Source: Actinobacteria bacterium UBA4426
GTDB taxonomy: Bacteria > Actinomycetota > Actinomycetes > S36-B12
DNA length: 64,000 bases
Assembly: GCA_002390705.1 (NCBI GenBank)
Contig: DGQA01000002.1
Span: 42,611-106,610, forward strand
Direction of reading: 5' to 3'
In this document: positions 47,204 to 55,659 of the stretch, one piece after another
Numbering within the stretch: the stretch's first letter is position 1
How the letters are laid out: each line of letters starts with the position of its first letter
The notes under the pieces: generated by a model
Databases searched by the model: none
What the model saw: only the letters and a program-made list of their open reading frames with translations
Told to the model about the DNA's origin: nothing
Program-made: the position numbers and the translations under genes

Positions 47204-48190
47204 TCACGTAAGTGTGGGGTGAATGCTTCCCACTACTTTGCCACCGCCAAGGACCGGCTGTGCTGAGTAGGTGTGGACAACCGACTCTGGAACACCCAGG
47301 TAAATGAGTAATCCAGCCATCGCGGCATTTCGCCCCTGCTCCGATCCGCCCTCAACTTTTAGAGCCATGGCTCGACCATCCGCAAAAGATCCGGTGTACA
47401 CCCCAAAGGCACCATCTTTGGCAAGTAACCCCGGGATCGAAGACATGAAATGGGTGACATCACGCCGGGACCCACCCACATATTCAGGGTACGCACGCAT
47501 TGCGTCAGCCACTATTCGCTCTGGGGTGTCATCTTGTGCGGTCACTGCTGACTGGGCCAAACGAGCGAGTGCCGGAAGAGAGAGGGCATGGACCGGTGCG
47601 CCACACCCGTCGACACCCTCGAATGCAATACGTTCCCCGGACAATTCTTCGAGCTTTGCTTTCATGCCCACTTGTAGTGGATGAACAGGTGAAAGGTAGT
47701 TTTCAATTTCCCAACCATTGATCACGCAGGTGGCCAACATTGCGGCATGCTTACCCGAGCAATTCATGTGAATCGGGGAGCGGTTTTCGCCGCGAGCCAC
47801 GCAGGCATCGCGTTCAACCGGATCAAGTGGGAAGTCCTCAGGGGTCTGAAGCGCCGCGGGAGTTAAGTTCACGGTTGCCAAGATTTCCCGCACACCATCA
47901 AGGTGGAACTGCTCACCCGAATGCGAAGCCGCCGTCAGAGCCTGGAGATGTTGGGGCAAGTTCAAACCAGCCTGGGCCATCGCGACCCCTTGGGAAATTT
48001 TGTTCGACGACCGAGGATAAAACTCTTGCGTAATACTGCCCCAACTACGGACAATGCTTCCGTCAGGGTCAATAACAACGGCATGGCCATAAAAGACGCC
48101 TTCGGTGTAACCATTTCGGGAATAGGCGGCTAGCGGCCGTGCGTTGTCCCTCGGGGGCTTGCCTCCCGCAGGTGCCGATTCACTGTGCAT
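47204..48190 (-). CDS. L-asparaginase II family protein (PF06089 type)
   Basis: A 328-residue protein of the rhizobial-type asparaginase II family: SRNGYTEGVFYGHAVVIDPDGSIV near the start, ENRSPIHMNCSGKHAAMLATCV near 135 with the conserved SGKHA motif, GVDGCGAPVHALSLPALA and GLLAKDGAFGVYTG. It would hydrolyse asparagine to aspartate and ammonia in the cytoplasm. ATG 48190 is six bases after CATGAT, possibly leaderless. Divergent from dtd with 25 bases between the starts. Confidence 0.88.
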   Translation of the reverse strand: MHSESAPAGGKPPRDNARPLAAYSRNGYTEGVFYGHAVVIDPDGSIVRSWGSITQEFYPRSSNKISQGVAMAQAGLNLPQHLQALTAASHSGEQFHLDGVREILATVNLTPAALQTPEDFPLDPVERDACVARGENRSPIHMNCSGKHAAMLATCVINGWEIENYLSPVHPLQVGMKAKLEELSGERIAFEGVDGCGAPVHALSLPALARLAQSAVTAQDDTPERIVADAMRAYPEYVGGSRRDVTHFMSSIPGLLAKDGAFGVYTGSFADGRAMALKVEGGSEQGRNAAMAGLLIYLGVPESVVHTYSAQPVLGGGKVVGSIHPTLT

Positions 48191-48215
48191 GGTCAGATCA
48201 TGACACGCTAGGCGG

Positions 48216-48695
48216 ATGAGGGCGATAGTGCAGCGAACCATTGACGCAAATGTCTCGGTGAACCATCAGATAATCGGTGCCTTCGCCGGGCCTGGATTAG
48301 TTATCTTCGTGGGCGTTACCCACACAGATTCGGTATCCGTCGCGCACACACTGGCCGAGAAGATCTATGGTCTGCGCATTTTCGATCAGGAGTTTGTTTC
48401 CCAATTTGATCAGCTGTTCGTTCCACCGGGTTCCTCGCGCGAACTCAGCGCCGGCGAACTGGGGCTTCCCATGTTGGTCATCAGCCAATTTACTCTTTAC
48501 GCATCAACCAAGAAGGGTCGACGCCCGACGTGGGATCTCGCCGCACCACGTGAAGTGGCCGAGCCACTAGTTGAAGCGGTGGCACAAAAATTAAATGAAT
48601 TAGGAACAGACGTTTCCCAAGGCAAGTTCGGCGCTGACATGGAGGTATCACTCACCAACGCTGGACCCATGACGCTAATTATCGATGTTGACTAA
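48216..48695 (+). CDS. dtd: D-aminoacyl-tRNA deacylase
   Basis: Hydrolyses D-aminoacyl-tRNAs that are made by mistake. A 159-residue protein: MRAIVQRTIDANVSVN at the start, the catalytic SQFTLYASTKKGRRP motif near residue 90 and the C-terminal LTNAGPMTLIIDV with the cross-subunit Gly-Pro. Full length. It abuts the convergent ygfZ gene with no spacer. Confidence 0.95.
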   Translation: MRAIVQRTIDANVSVNHQIIGAFAGPGLVIFVGVTHTDSVSVAHTLAEKIYGLRIFDQEFVSQFDQLFVPPGSSRELSAGELGLPMLVISQFTLYASTKKGRRPTWDLAAPREVAEPLVEAVAQKLNELGTDVSQGKFGADMEVSLTNAGPMTLIIDVD

Positions 48696-49742
48696 TCAAC
48701 TGGCGGAGATAACAACTTCTTGATTAGCAGTAATTACATTACCGTCATGGATAACATGCAATGTTGCATCAGTGGGAGTCGACCGCTTAATCACCGCCGT
48801 TGCAATTGGGCCAAGCTCATAATGTCGAGCGGCAGTTCCAACAGAACCAACAACTTTCCCAGCTGCAGTCCGCACTTCATCACCGTGCACGGGTAAGTCA
48901 CTTTCGCTTCCGTCGAGGTGCAGCAAAACCAGTCGTCGCGGCGGCTTTCCGAGATTGTGAACCCGCGCGACCGTTTCTTGTCCGCGATAACAGCCTTTGC
49001 TCAGGTGTACTCCCGAACCAATCCAACCGAGTTCATGAGGCAACGTCTTGTGATCAGTTTCATGGGCCCACTGCGGCACACCCGCAGCAACCCGGATTGC
49101 ATTAAAAGCCCACGTACCAGCTCTATGAGGAAATTGGTCCAGGCGCTCCTGCAAGCTGTCCCTGGGCACAATCACCTGGCGACCCAGGAACAGTTCCGGC
49201 CGGGCAACAATATATTTATCGGCAGTTCCACCCCGATGGGTACCAGAATTGGTTGCCTCAATTCCAGCGAATTCTGCTGGTGTAAGCCAAGTCGGAATGC
49301 TCTCATCTACTTGACGGACCGGCTCCCACACAACCGCGTAATCTTTGCTGACCTCCGAGACCTCAACTCGCATCATGAATCGCATCGAGTTCAGATAGTC
49401 GACCAGCCCAGCGGACGTATTGGGTGGAATGATTAGCCAGGTTGTCTCGCCGTCGTCTACTACATGCAGTTCATGTTCAACGTGACCATGTGGGCTCAGG
49501 ATCAGTGCGGTTTGGGAGACGCCCGGCTCAAGCCCTTCAAGATAAGCCGTAGTGAGACTGTGTAACCAAGTAAGCCGATCAACACCGGTCACCGTGATTA
49601 CTCCCCAATGCGAGAGATCAACACTGGCCTCCCCCGCAAGCAGGATTCGCTGCTCACGGTGTGGGTCACCGAAATGCCACGCGACCCCGAAATCAAGATC
49701 GGACTCAGGGGCGGGAATCGGCGTGATCCCCACTTCACCCAT
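48696..49742 (-). CDS. ygfZ: Folate-binding iron-sulfur cluster assembly protein YgfZ
   Basis: GcvT-like tetrahydrofolate-binding protein that supports repair or assembly of iron-sulfur enzymes. A 348-residue protein: GVITVTGVDRLTWLHSLTTA near residue 50 and the diagnostic KGCYRGQETVARVHNLGKPPRRLV near 245, including the conserved Cys. The ATG overlaps the end of the Fur-family gene by eight bases. Confidence 0.93.
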   Translation of the reverse strand: MGEVGITPIPAPESDLDFGVAWHFGDPHREQRILLAGEASVDLSHWGVITVTGVDRLTWLHSLTTAYLEGLEPGVSQTALILSPHGHVEHELHVVDDGETTWLIIPPNTSAGLVDYLNSMRFMMRVEVSEVSKDYAVVWEPVRQVDESIPTWLTPAEFAGIEATNSGTHRGGTADKYIVARPELFLGRQVIVPRDSLQERLDQFPHRAGTWAFNAIRVAAGVPQWAHETDHKTLPHELGWIGSGVHLSKGCYRGQETVARVHNLGKPPRRLVLLHLDGSESDLPVHGDEVRTAAGKVVGSVGTAARHYELGPIATAVIKRSTPTDATLHVIHDGNVITANQEVVISAS

Positions 49743-50175
49743 GGTCTTTCACCTCCGAAACATTGGTACACGATCGACATAAACCGGTGACCGCCATGTG
49801 GGTCATCTGGGCACTAAAGCCATAAGCGTCCTGCAAATCCAGCGAGAATTCCGCTGCCGCCGCCGCTGGAACACTTGTGACTTCAGCGCATTCATCACAG
49901 ACCAAGTGAATGTGCGGAGGCTGATCCTGCGAATGGTAAACGGGCGCGCCGTGTCCAATATGAGTGTGCGTGATCAGGCCGACGCTCTCGAGTACTTCTA
50001 ATGTTCGATAAATGGTCGACAGATTCACACCCGATGCGGTTTCCTGAACCGAAGACAATATCTTTTCTGGGGTGCCATGCCCCAAGTGATTTACCGACTC
50101 CAAAACCAATTGCCGCTGCGGGGTGATGCGAAAGCCTTGTTCACGAAGCCGGTCTTCCCAAGGAATTAATGCCAT
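49735..50175 (-). CDS. Fur-family metal-responsive repressor
   Basis: A 146-residue Fur/Zur-type regulator. Winged helix: GFRITPQRQLVLESVNHLGHGTPEKIL and VNLSTIYRTLEVLESVGL; metal-binding dimer domain: PPHIHLVCDECAEVTSV with a first CxxC and GLCRSCTNV with a second. Two CxxC motifs suggest a structural zinc as in Zur or PerR; the sensed metal is not decidable. Start 50175; only a TTG lies upstream in frame. Overlaps ygfZ downstream, and the nitrobindin-like gene stops six bases before it. Confidence 0.92.
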   Translation of the reverse strand: MALIPWEDRLREQGFRITPQRQLVLESVNHLGHGTPEKILSSVQETASGVNLSTIYRTLEVLESVGLITHTHIGHGAPVYHSQDQPPHIHLVCDECAEVTSVPAAAAAEFSLDLQDAYGFSAQMTHMAVTGLCRSCTNVSEVKDHG

Positions 50176-50180
50176 GACAA

Positions 50181-50702
50181 TCAAAGATCTTCTACTGCCG
50201 GTCGTAACTTTGCCGAGAGGTGGTTCTGCATCGGCTGCTCCATCGCGGCCATGTCAAAAGTCCACATAAGTTGGGAATCAAAAAGACCGTAAAGGCGTTC
50301 GCCTTGGGTATATGGTTTAGCGCTTTCTGTGCGAACCACGACGTCCGTTTTTAGACTCGCTCGCGCACTCGTAATTTTCGCATCGTCCAGCCCAAGAACT
50401 TCGGTCGTTCCAATATAGGTCTCAGAGAAACCCGTCGGATGAGCCACAACTAATTCAACATTATTGTCCGGTCGCGGTCGCCAATACCCGGATTCAGATG
50501 CGAGAGGCTTAATTCTTTCGCCAGCTTCGTCGAGCAGCCAACTGCGGGAAACATAGTGAAGAAATGGTCGTCCATCGCACGAAAAAACGACTTCCTGCCC
50601 GAATCTAAAGTCATCAATGGTGGGGTAGGTTCCTAACCCAACCCCCACCCAACTTCCCATCAACCATGAAATTGGTATGACCTCACTGGGAAGTGTATCC
50701 AT
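50181..50702 (-). CDS. Nitrobindin-like heme-binding beta-barrel protein
   Basis: A 173-residue FABP-like beta barrel. LMGSWVGVGLGTYPTIDDFRF near the start is the G-x-W-x-G-x-G nitrobindin signature, and MQNHLSAKLRP near the C-terminus supplies the expected proximal heme His. Relatives bind ferric heme and isomerise peroxynitrite. It is in line with the fur and ygfZ genes, consistent with a redox or iron context. Confidence 0.87.
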   Translation of the reverse strand: MDTLPSEVIPISWLMGSWVGVGLGTYPTIDDFRFGQEVVFSCDGRPFLHYVSRSWLLDEAGERIKPLASESGYWRPRPDNNVELVVAHPTGFSETYIGTTEVLGLDDAKITSARASLKTDVVVRTESAKPYTQGERLYGLFDSQLMWTFDMAAMEQPMQNHLSAKLRPAVEDL

Positions 50703-50705
50703 GGA

Positions 50706-50807
50706 TTAGACTCCGCCCTTGCAAAGTTTCGCGACCACAAAAAAAGAGAAGCACCCGACGGCTCCGATGGCACTAATCAGCAGTGACGTGTACACGACCT
50801 CTAACAT
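50706..50807 (-). CDS. 33-residue membrane peptide
   Basis: A minus-strand frame starting MLEVVYTSLLISAIGAVGCF and ending VVAKLCKGGV, almost wholly one hydrophobic helix with a positively charged end. Its TAA is three bases before the ATG of the nitrobindin-like gene, suggesting a coupled small ORF or a leader peptide. It is too short for firm assignment; function unknown. Confidence 0.5.
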   Translation of the reverse strand: MLEVVYTSLLISAIGAVGCFSFFVVAKLCKGGV

Positions 50808-50816
50808 GCGTTCACT

Positions 50817-51623
50817 CTACCCCTTCGCAACAGGTAGGTCAGGCTGGACTTGATCCCTGAGCCATTGGCCAATCTGCGCCAAAGTCCCTTCACTAATTGC
50901 GGTCTCGGCGTGCCCGAATCCCTCCACCACAATCACCTGAGCATTCGGATTGCCCGCTCGCTCGATCGCGTTTTCCAATGCATACGCATGTTCAACGGGG
51001 AAATAATGGTCGACATCGCCATGCACGATCAAAAGGGGTGTGTCGGCAAGGCGCTCGACGGCAACCTCGGGTGAGATTGGGGGTGGATCAGGCCACGGGG
51101 CGCTCCGGACTCGAACCCCTTTTCCACGCAGGGCCAAGCGACCCGACTGGGTTTCAATTAATCGGTGAACCACGCGCATTATTCGCGTCCCACGGTAAAA
51201 CCAGAATGCGGGCGCACTCACACTGACAACTAGATCAGGTGCATGAGCGCCCTGGGCTAAGGCAGCCTGTCGCAAAATCACTGAACCTCCCATGGAGAAA
51301 CCAATGGTTGCAACCTTGCGGTAGCCAAAGTCGCGTGCGTGAGCGACGGCCGCATCAACATCTAAAACCTCATCCATGCCCATGGTGCTTTCGCCACCAG
51401 ACTCCCCGTGGCCACGAAGGTCTAGTGCCAATACCCCGCCGTACTCCCTCAGGGCAATAACGACTTTCTTCACATGATCCTGCTCCCGATTACCTGTAAA
51501 CCCATGGGCCACCACAATTCCCAAAGCTAGCGGGTCCAAATCTTCTTTTGCGTGAGCAAACGTGGAATGGGTTCCCATAATGCGCACCTGGTCACGGGTA
51601 TAGAGACTGAATTCCGAATGCAC
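50817..51623 (-). CDS. Alpha/beta hydrolase (serine esterase/lipase type)
   Basis: A 268-residue hydrolase: oxyanion segment VVAHGFTGNREQDH, GVLALDLRGHGESGG, nucleophile elbow ATIGFSMGGSVILRQ at about residue 110, acid in LIVHGDVDHYFPVEHA and catalytic His in VEGFGHAETAI. Substrate unknown. The GTG start at 51623 follows a CAAACT hexamer by six bases, possibly leaderless. Divergent from glnR. Confidence 0.88.
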   Translation of the reverse strand: MHSEFSLYTRDQVRIMGTHSTFAHAKEDLDPLALGIVVAHGFTGNREQDHVKKVVIALREYGGVLALDLRGHGESGGESTMGMDEVLDVDAAVAHARDFGYRKVATIGFSMGGSVILRQAALAQGAHAPDLVVSVSAPAFWFYRGTRIMRVVHRLIETQSGRLALRGKGVRVRSAPWPDPPPISPEVAVERLADTPLLIVHGDVDHYFPVEHAYALENAIERAGNPNAQVIVVEGFGHAETAISEGTLAQIGQWLRDQVQPDLPVAKG

Positions 51624-51719
51624 AGCCCCAGTTTGCCGGTTGGTCTTGGGGACTGCGAAGGCACCTATCTGAAGTGCAAAAATCCCATGAGTACTCTTGG
51701 ATCAGACTTAGGAGGTGAG

Positions 51720-52439
51720 ATGCGAATAGCTCTACTGACCCGCGGCATGCATTCTTCGGCTGAAGTTCTGCCTGCATTGGGGCTTCTCAACCACACCGTT
51801 CGAGTCTTGGGCGCAGAGCCGGCCTCGCTTCTAGCGGTTGATAACTCCGATGTCTTGCTTGTGGACGGACGGATGGATCTGCCTGCCGTTCGGAGCTTTA
51901 CGCGCCTATTGCGTGACACAGGGGCGGGAGCGCCCGTCCTGCTAGTAACCACCGAGGGGAACCTGGCCGCGGTTCAAGGTGACTGGGGGATCGACGACTT
52001 CCTGCTCAATACAACTTCACCCGCCGAACTTGAAGCCCGTTTGCGGGTTGTAGTTGCACGCTTCGACATCCGGATGGGCATTGACGTGAATCGCAGCCCC
52101 GAAGAAATCAACTTGGGGGCACTGCACATTGACGAAGTGAGCTACACCGTCCGGCTACACGGCCGGCCACTTGATCTGACGTTTAAGGAATTCGAGTTGT
52201 TAAAACACCTCGCTCAACACCCAGGCCGGGTTTTCACCCGTGCGCTATTACTACAAGAAGTCTGGGGTTATGACTACTTTGGGGGCACCCGAACCGTTGA
52301 CGTCCATGTCCGTCGCCTGCGTGCCAAACTTGGATCCGAAAATGAAGCGCTCATCGGTACCGTGCGAAATGTGGGTTACCGGTTTGTGCTTGAGTCACCC
52401 GAGCGTGAGACTGAGCGTGTCAGCCAATTGCAGACTTGA
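51720..52439 (+). CDS. glnR: GlnR-type orphan OmpR-family regulator
   Basis: Global nitrogen regulator of actinobacteria. A 239-residue protein whose receiver-like domain is atypical: MRIALLTRGMHSS, SDVLLVDGRMDLPAVRS (Asp kept) and VTTEGNLAAVQGDWGIDDFLLNTTSP instead of the usual Lys pocket, as in GlnR. The winged helix contains LTFKEFELLKHLAQHPGRVFTR and ends VRNVGYRFVLES. ATG 51720 has a textbook GGAGG site. It is seven bases upstream of mshD, as in M. tuberculosis (Rv0818-Rv0819). No partner kinase. Confidence 0.9.
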   Translation: MRIALLTRGMHSSAEVLPALGLLNHTVRVLGAEPASLLAVDNSDVLLVDGRMDLPAVRSFTRLLRDTGAGAPVLLVTTEGNLAAVQGDWGIDDFLLNTTSPAELEARLRVVVARFDIRMGIDVNRSPEEINLGALHIDEVSYTVRLHGRPLDLTFKEFELLKHLAQHPGRVFTRALLLQEVWGYDYFGGTRTVDVHVRRLRAKLGSENEALIGTVRNVGYRFVLESPERETERVSQLQT

Positions 52440-52445
52440 CCCATC

Positions 52446-53387
52446 GTGACTAACTCCGGGTCAGCTGTATCCACTGAAGTATTCGAGCAACTTAATTCCG
52501 CCGATGTGGCGCGGGTAAACCAACTGCTTGGTGAGGCCACGGCTTTTGACGGAGTACGCCCACTAAGCGAGCACGCCTGGTTACACCTTGACTCCAATGA
52601 AAGTGGGCTACACGTTCTGGGATTTTTAAACAATAAATTCTCCGCCTACGCCCATGTGGACACGACTGATCTTGTGGAAGGGACGAGTGCCGAATTGGTC
52701 GTTTCCCCTCTCGCGAGAAGCCAGGGCTTAGGGCGCGCATTAGTCGAACGTGTATTGGAGCTCTCCCCCGACGGCCGATTGCGATTGTGGGCACACAATG
52801 CAACCGCCGAAGCGCAATCACTCGCTGACTCACTCGGTTTCCGGATCAACCGCTCGCTGTGGGAAATGCGACGGTCGCTCTTTGCCCCACTGCCTGCGCC
52901 CCAAATCCCGCGCGGGGTCCAGATCAGAACTTTCGATCCTTTGACCGACATCCCCGGTGTCCTGGCGATTAACGCACGGGCTTTCACCGATCTGCCTGAT
53001 CAAGGGAGTTGGAATGAGCGAGATATTTCACTGCGACTTAATGAGTCTTGGTTCAACGCAGATGGATTCTTTATCGCGGTGGATTCCCAGACTGAGGCGA
53101 TCATCGGATTTCATTGGACCAAAGTTCACGGTTCGGGCCAGCCCGGCTCCGACCACAGCCACGAAGCGATCGGTGAGGTCTACGTGATAGCGGTAGATCC
53201 CACCCATCGAGTCCCTGGGTTGGGTCGCGCATTAACTACTTTGGGATTGACCTACTTGCGCGAACTCGGACTTCGACAAGCCATGCTTTACGTTGATTTT
53301 TCCAACGAACGGGCAATTTCCCTCTACGAAAACCTAGGGTTCGTCCACTGGGACACGGACGTCATGTTCGGTCGCCCACGTGACTAA
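52446..53387 (+). CDS. mshD: Mycothiol synthase (acetyltransferase) MshD
   Basis: Last step of mycothiol synthesis: acetylates Cys-GlcN-inositol. The 313-residue protein has two GNAT domains; the first has AELVVSPLARSQGLGRALVERVLE near residue 85, the second GEVYVIAVDPTHRVPGLGRALTTLGL near 240 and YVDFSNERAISLYENLGF. GTG start. Together with mshA in the left flank it supports mycothiol production. Confidence 0.94.
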   Translation: MTNSGSAVSTEVFEQLNSADVARVNQLLGEATAFDGVRPLSEHAWLHLDSNESGLHVLGFLNNKFSAYAHVDTTDLVEGTSAELVVSPLARSQGLGRALVERVLELSPDGRLRLWAHNATAEAQSLADSLGFRINRSLWEMRRSLFAPLPAPQIPRGVQIRTFDPLTDIPGVLAINARAFTDLPDQGSWNERDISLRLNESWFNADGFFIAVDSQTEAIIGFHWTKVHGSGQPGSDHSHEAIGEVYVIAVDPTHRVPGLGRALTTLGLTYLRELGLRQAMLYVDFSNERAISLYENLGFVHWDTDVMFGRPRD

Positions 53388-53457
53388 TACATCTGCGCTT
53401 TAGTAATTCACCACCTTCGCCTCACCTCAAGAACCCCTAGCATGGGACGATAACCGC

Positions 53458-55632
53458 ATGAGCATCTCCGAATTCTCCTCTGACGGTCCACCCACCGGAG
53501 AGCTCGCCGCCATTATTCTCAAGGAAGATTTCGCCAGCGATCTTCCACCCGGTCGTTTCTTGGACCGAGAACTTTCTTGGCTTGCGTTTAATAAGCGGGT
53601 ATTGGATCTAGCAGATGACCCCGGGTTGCCCTTACTTGATCGCACAAAATTTCTCGCAATTTTCGCCCGGAACCTTGATGAATTTTTCATGGTGCGCGTA
53701 GCGGGCCTCAAGCGGCGGATCGCAACAGGAATTGCGGTTCGAACAGCAAGCGGGCTTACCCCAAAGGAAGTGCTAGAAAATATTTGGGAGCACGCCTTTG
53801 CTTTGCAGCGCCAGCAAGCCGACTATTTCCTTTCAACGATTGAACCCAATCTCAATGAAGCGGGGATTCATGTCTTGCGCTGGGACCAGCTCACCTCAAA
53901 TGAGAAAACCGATATGGATCTTTTCTTTGATTCCAAAGTGTTCCCGATTTTGACGCCGCTTGCAGTCGACCCTTCACACCCTTTTCCCTACATCAGTGGG
54001 CTCTCCCTCAACCTCGCCGTCGTTGTGCAAAATCCAACAACGGGCAACAGGCTTTTTGCGCGTGTGAAAGTGCCGCCGCTGCTTCCACGATTTATCGAAG
54101 TGGGATCCGCCCGTTACGTTCCACTCGAAGACATCATGGCTGCGCACTTGAGCGATTTATTTCCTGGCATGGAAATCCGTGAGCACCACGCGTTTCGAGT
54201 TACGCGCAATGAAGATGTTGAAGTCGAGGAAGACGATGCAGAGAATTTACTGAAGGCGCTCGAGCGCGAGCTAGTGCGCCGGCGCTTTGGGCCTCCCGTG
54301 CGACTCGAGGTCGAGGAAAACATTGATCCTTATGTCCTTGACTTACTCGTGAGTGAACTCGATATCACTAGTTTAGAAGTTTTTCGTCTTCCCGGACCAC
54401 TGGACCTCACTGGGCTGTGGACGATTGTGGGACTGGATCGCGATGACTTGAAGCAGCGCAAGTTTGTCCCAAAAACTTCACGTGCGTTGTCCGATGTTGA
54501 AAGTTCACAAGCACCGGACATTTTGAGTATTGTTCGTGAAAAGGACGTCCTCCTGCACCACCCATACGACTCCTTTTCAACCAGTGTGCAGCTTTTCCTT
54601 GAGCAAGCCGCGGTCGACCCGAATGTTCTCGCAATTAAGCAAACCTTGTACCGCACCTCTGGCAACTCACCGATTGTTGACGCTTTGATACTGGCTGCCG
54701 AGGAAGGGAAACAGGTCCTTGCGATCGTTGAAATCAAAGCACGGTTTGACGAGCAAAATAATATTGATTGGGCCCGCAAACTTGAACAAGCGGGTGTGCA
54801 CGTTGTGTACGGATTAGTTGGCTTAAAAACTCACAGCAAACTGTCCATGGTGGTGCGCAATGACGGTGATCAGCTCCGCCGCTACTGCCATATTGGGACG
54901 GGTAACTACAACCCCAAGACAGCCCGCTTGTACGAAGACTTCGGGTTGCTCACCAGCAATCCTCAAGTGGGCGAGGACGTATCGAACCTGTTCAACGTTC
55001 TTTCTGGTTACTCCATGAACACCGACTACAACCGACTACTTGTTGCCCCGCACTCGGTACGCACTGGCTTGATCGCGCGGATTGACCGGGAGATCACCCA
55101 CCAATTGGAGGGACGGCCTTCCGGGGTCCGGATTAAGTGCAACTCCCTCGTTGACGAGGCGATCATTGACGCCCTCTATCGGGCCTCCATGGCTGGGGTT
55201 CGGGTGGACATTTGGGTCCGCGGAATTTGCGCTATGCGCCCAGGCGTGCCCGGTCTTAGCGACACGGTCCGGATTATTAGCGTGATGGGACGTTTTCTCG
55301 AGCACAGCCGGGTTTTCGATTTTGTCAACGGAGGGAACCCTTCAGTGTGGATTGGCTCCGCGGATCTGATGCACCGCAACCTTGACCGACGAGTTGAAGC
55401 CTTGGTGAGTATTTCCGATCCCGGGCAAATCGCTGAGATTGAAAACCTGCTGAGTTTGGGGTTTGCCCTTGGAACAGCCACGTGGGATTTGGAGGCTGAC
55501 GGCAGCTGGACCCGAAGGCTATTTAATGAAGCGGGCGAGCGTTTGACCGATATTCAGGACCTTCTCATTGCGATCAAGAGCAAGCGCTTAAGTGCCCTAG
55601 AGTCCGAGGTTTTGACCGGCGCGGACTCTTAG
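53458..55632 (+). CDS. ppk: Polyphosphate kinase 1
   Basis: Makes polyphosphate from ATP, reversibly. The 724-residue protein has FLDRELSWLAFNKRVL, IFARNLDEFFMVRVAGL, LLHHPYDSFSTSVQL, and the catalytic-domain segments IVEIKARFDEQNNIDWARKLE and LKTHSKLSMVVR with the phospho-accepting His, followed by HIGTGNYNPKTARLYEDFGLLT. Full length. Followed by CYTH-CHAD and mutT1 genes, a polyphosphate/nucleotide neighbourhood close to the pst operon. Confidence 0.96.
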   Translation: MSISEFSSDGPPTGELAAIILKEDFASDLPPGRFLDRELSWLAFNKRVLDLADDPGLPLLDRTKFLAIFARNLDEFFMVRVAGLKRRIATGIAVRTASGLTPKEVLENIWEHAFALQRQQADYFLSTIEPNLNEAGIHVLRWDQLTSNEKTDMDLFFDSKVFPILTPLAVDPSHPFPYISGLSLNLAVVVQNPTTGNRLFARVKVPPLLPRFIEVGSARYVPLEDIMAAHLSDLFPGMEIREHHAFRVTRNEDVEVEEDDAENLLKALERELVRRRFGPPVRLEVEENIDPYVLDLLVSELDITSLEVFRLPGPLDLTGLWTIVGLDRDDLKQRKFVPKTSRALSDVESSQAPDILSIVREKDVLLHHPYDSFSTSVQLFLEQAAVDPNVLAIKQTLYRTSGNSPIVDALILAAEEGKQVLAIVEIKARFDEQNNIDWARKLEQAGVHVVYGLVGLKTHSKLSMVVRNDGDQLRRYCHIGTGNYNPKTARLYEDFGLLTSNPQVGEDVSNLFNVLSGYSMNTDYNRLLVAPHSVRTGLIARIDREITHQLEGRPSGVRIKCNSLVDEAIIDALYRASMAGVRVDIWVRGICAMRPGVPGLSDTVRIISVMGRFLEHSRVFDFVNGGNPSVWIGSADLMHRNLDRRVEALVSISDPGQIAEIENLLSLGFALGTATWDLEADGSWTRRLFNEAGERLTDIQDLLIAIKSKRLSALESEVLTGADS

Positions 55633-55659
55633 CCTGCGTTGGCTGGGTAAGTTAAAACC

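Noticed and set aside
53405..53440. PHO-box-like TTCACC and CTCACC upstream of ppk
   Set aside because: The two hexamers are 14 bases apart, not 11, and no further unit is present.
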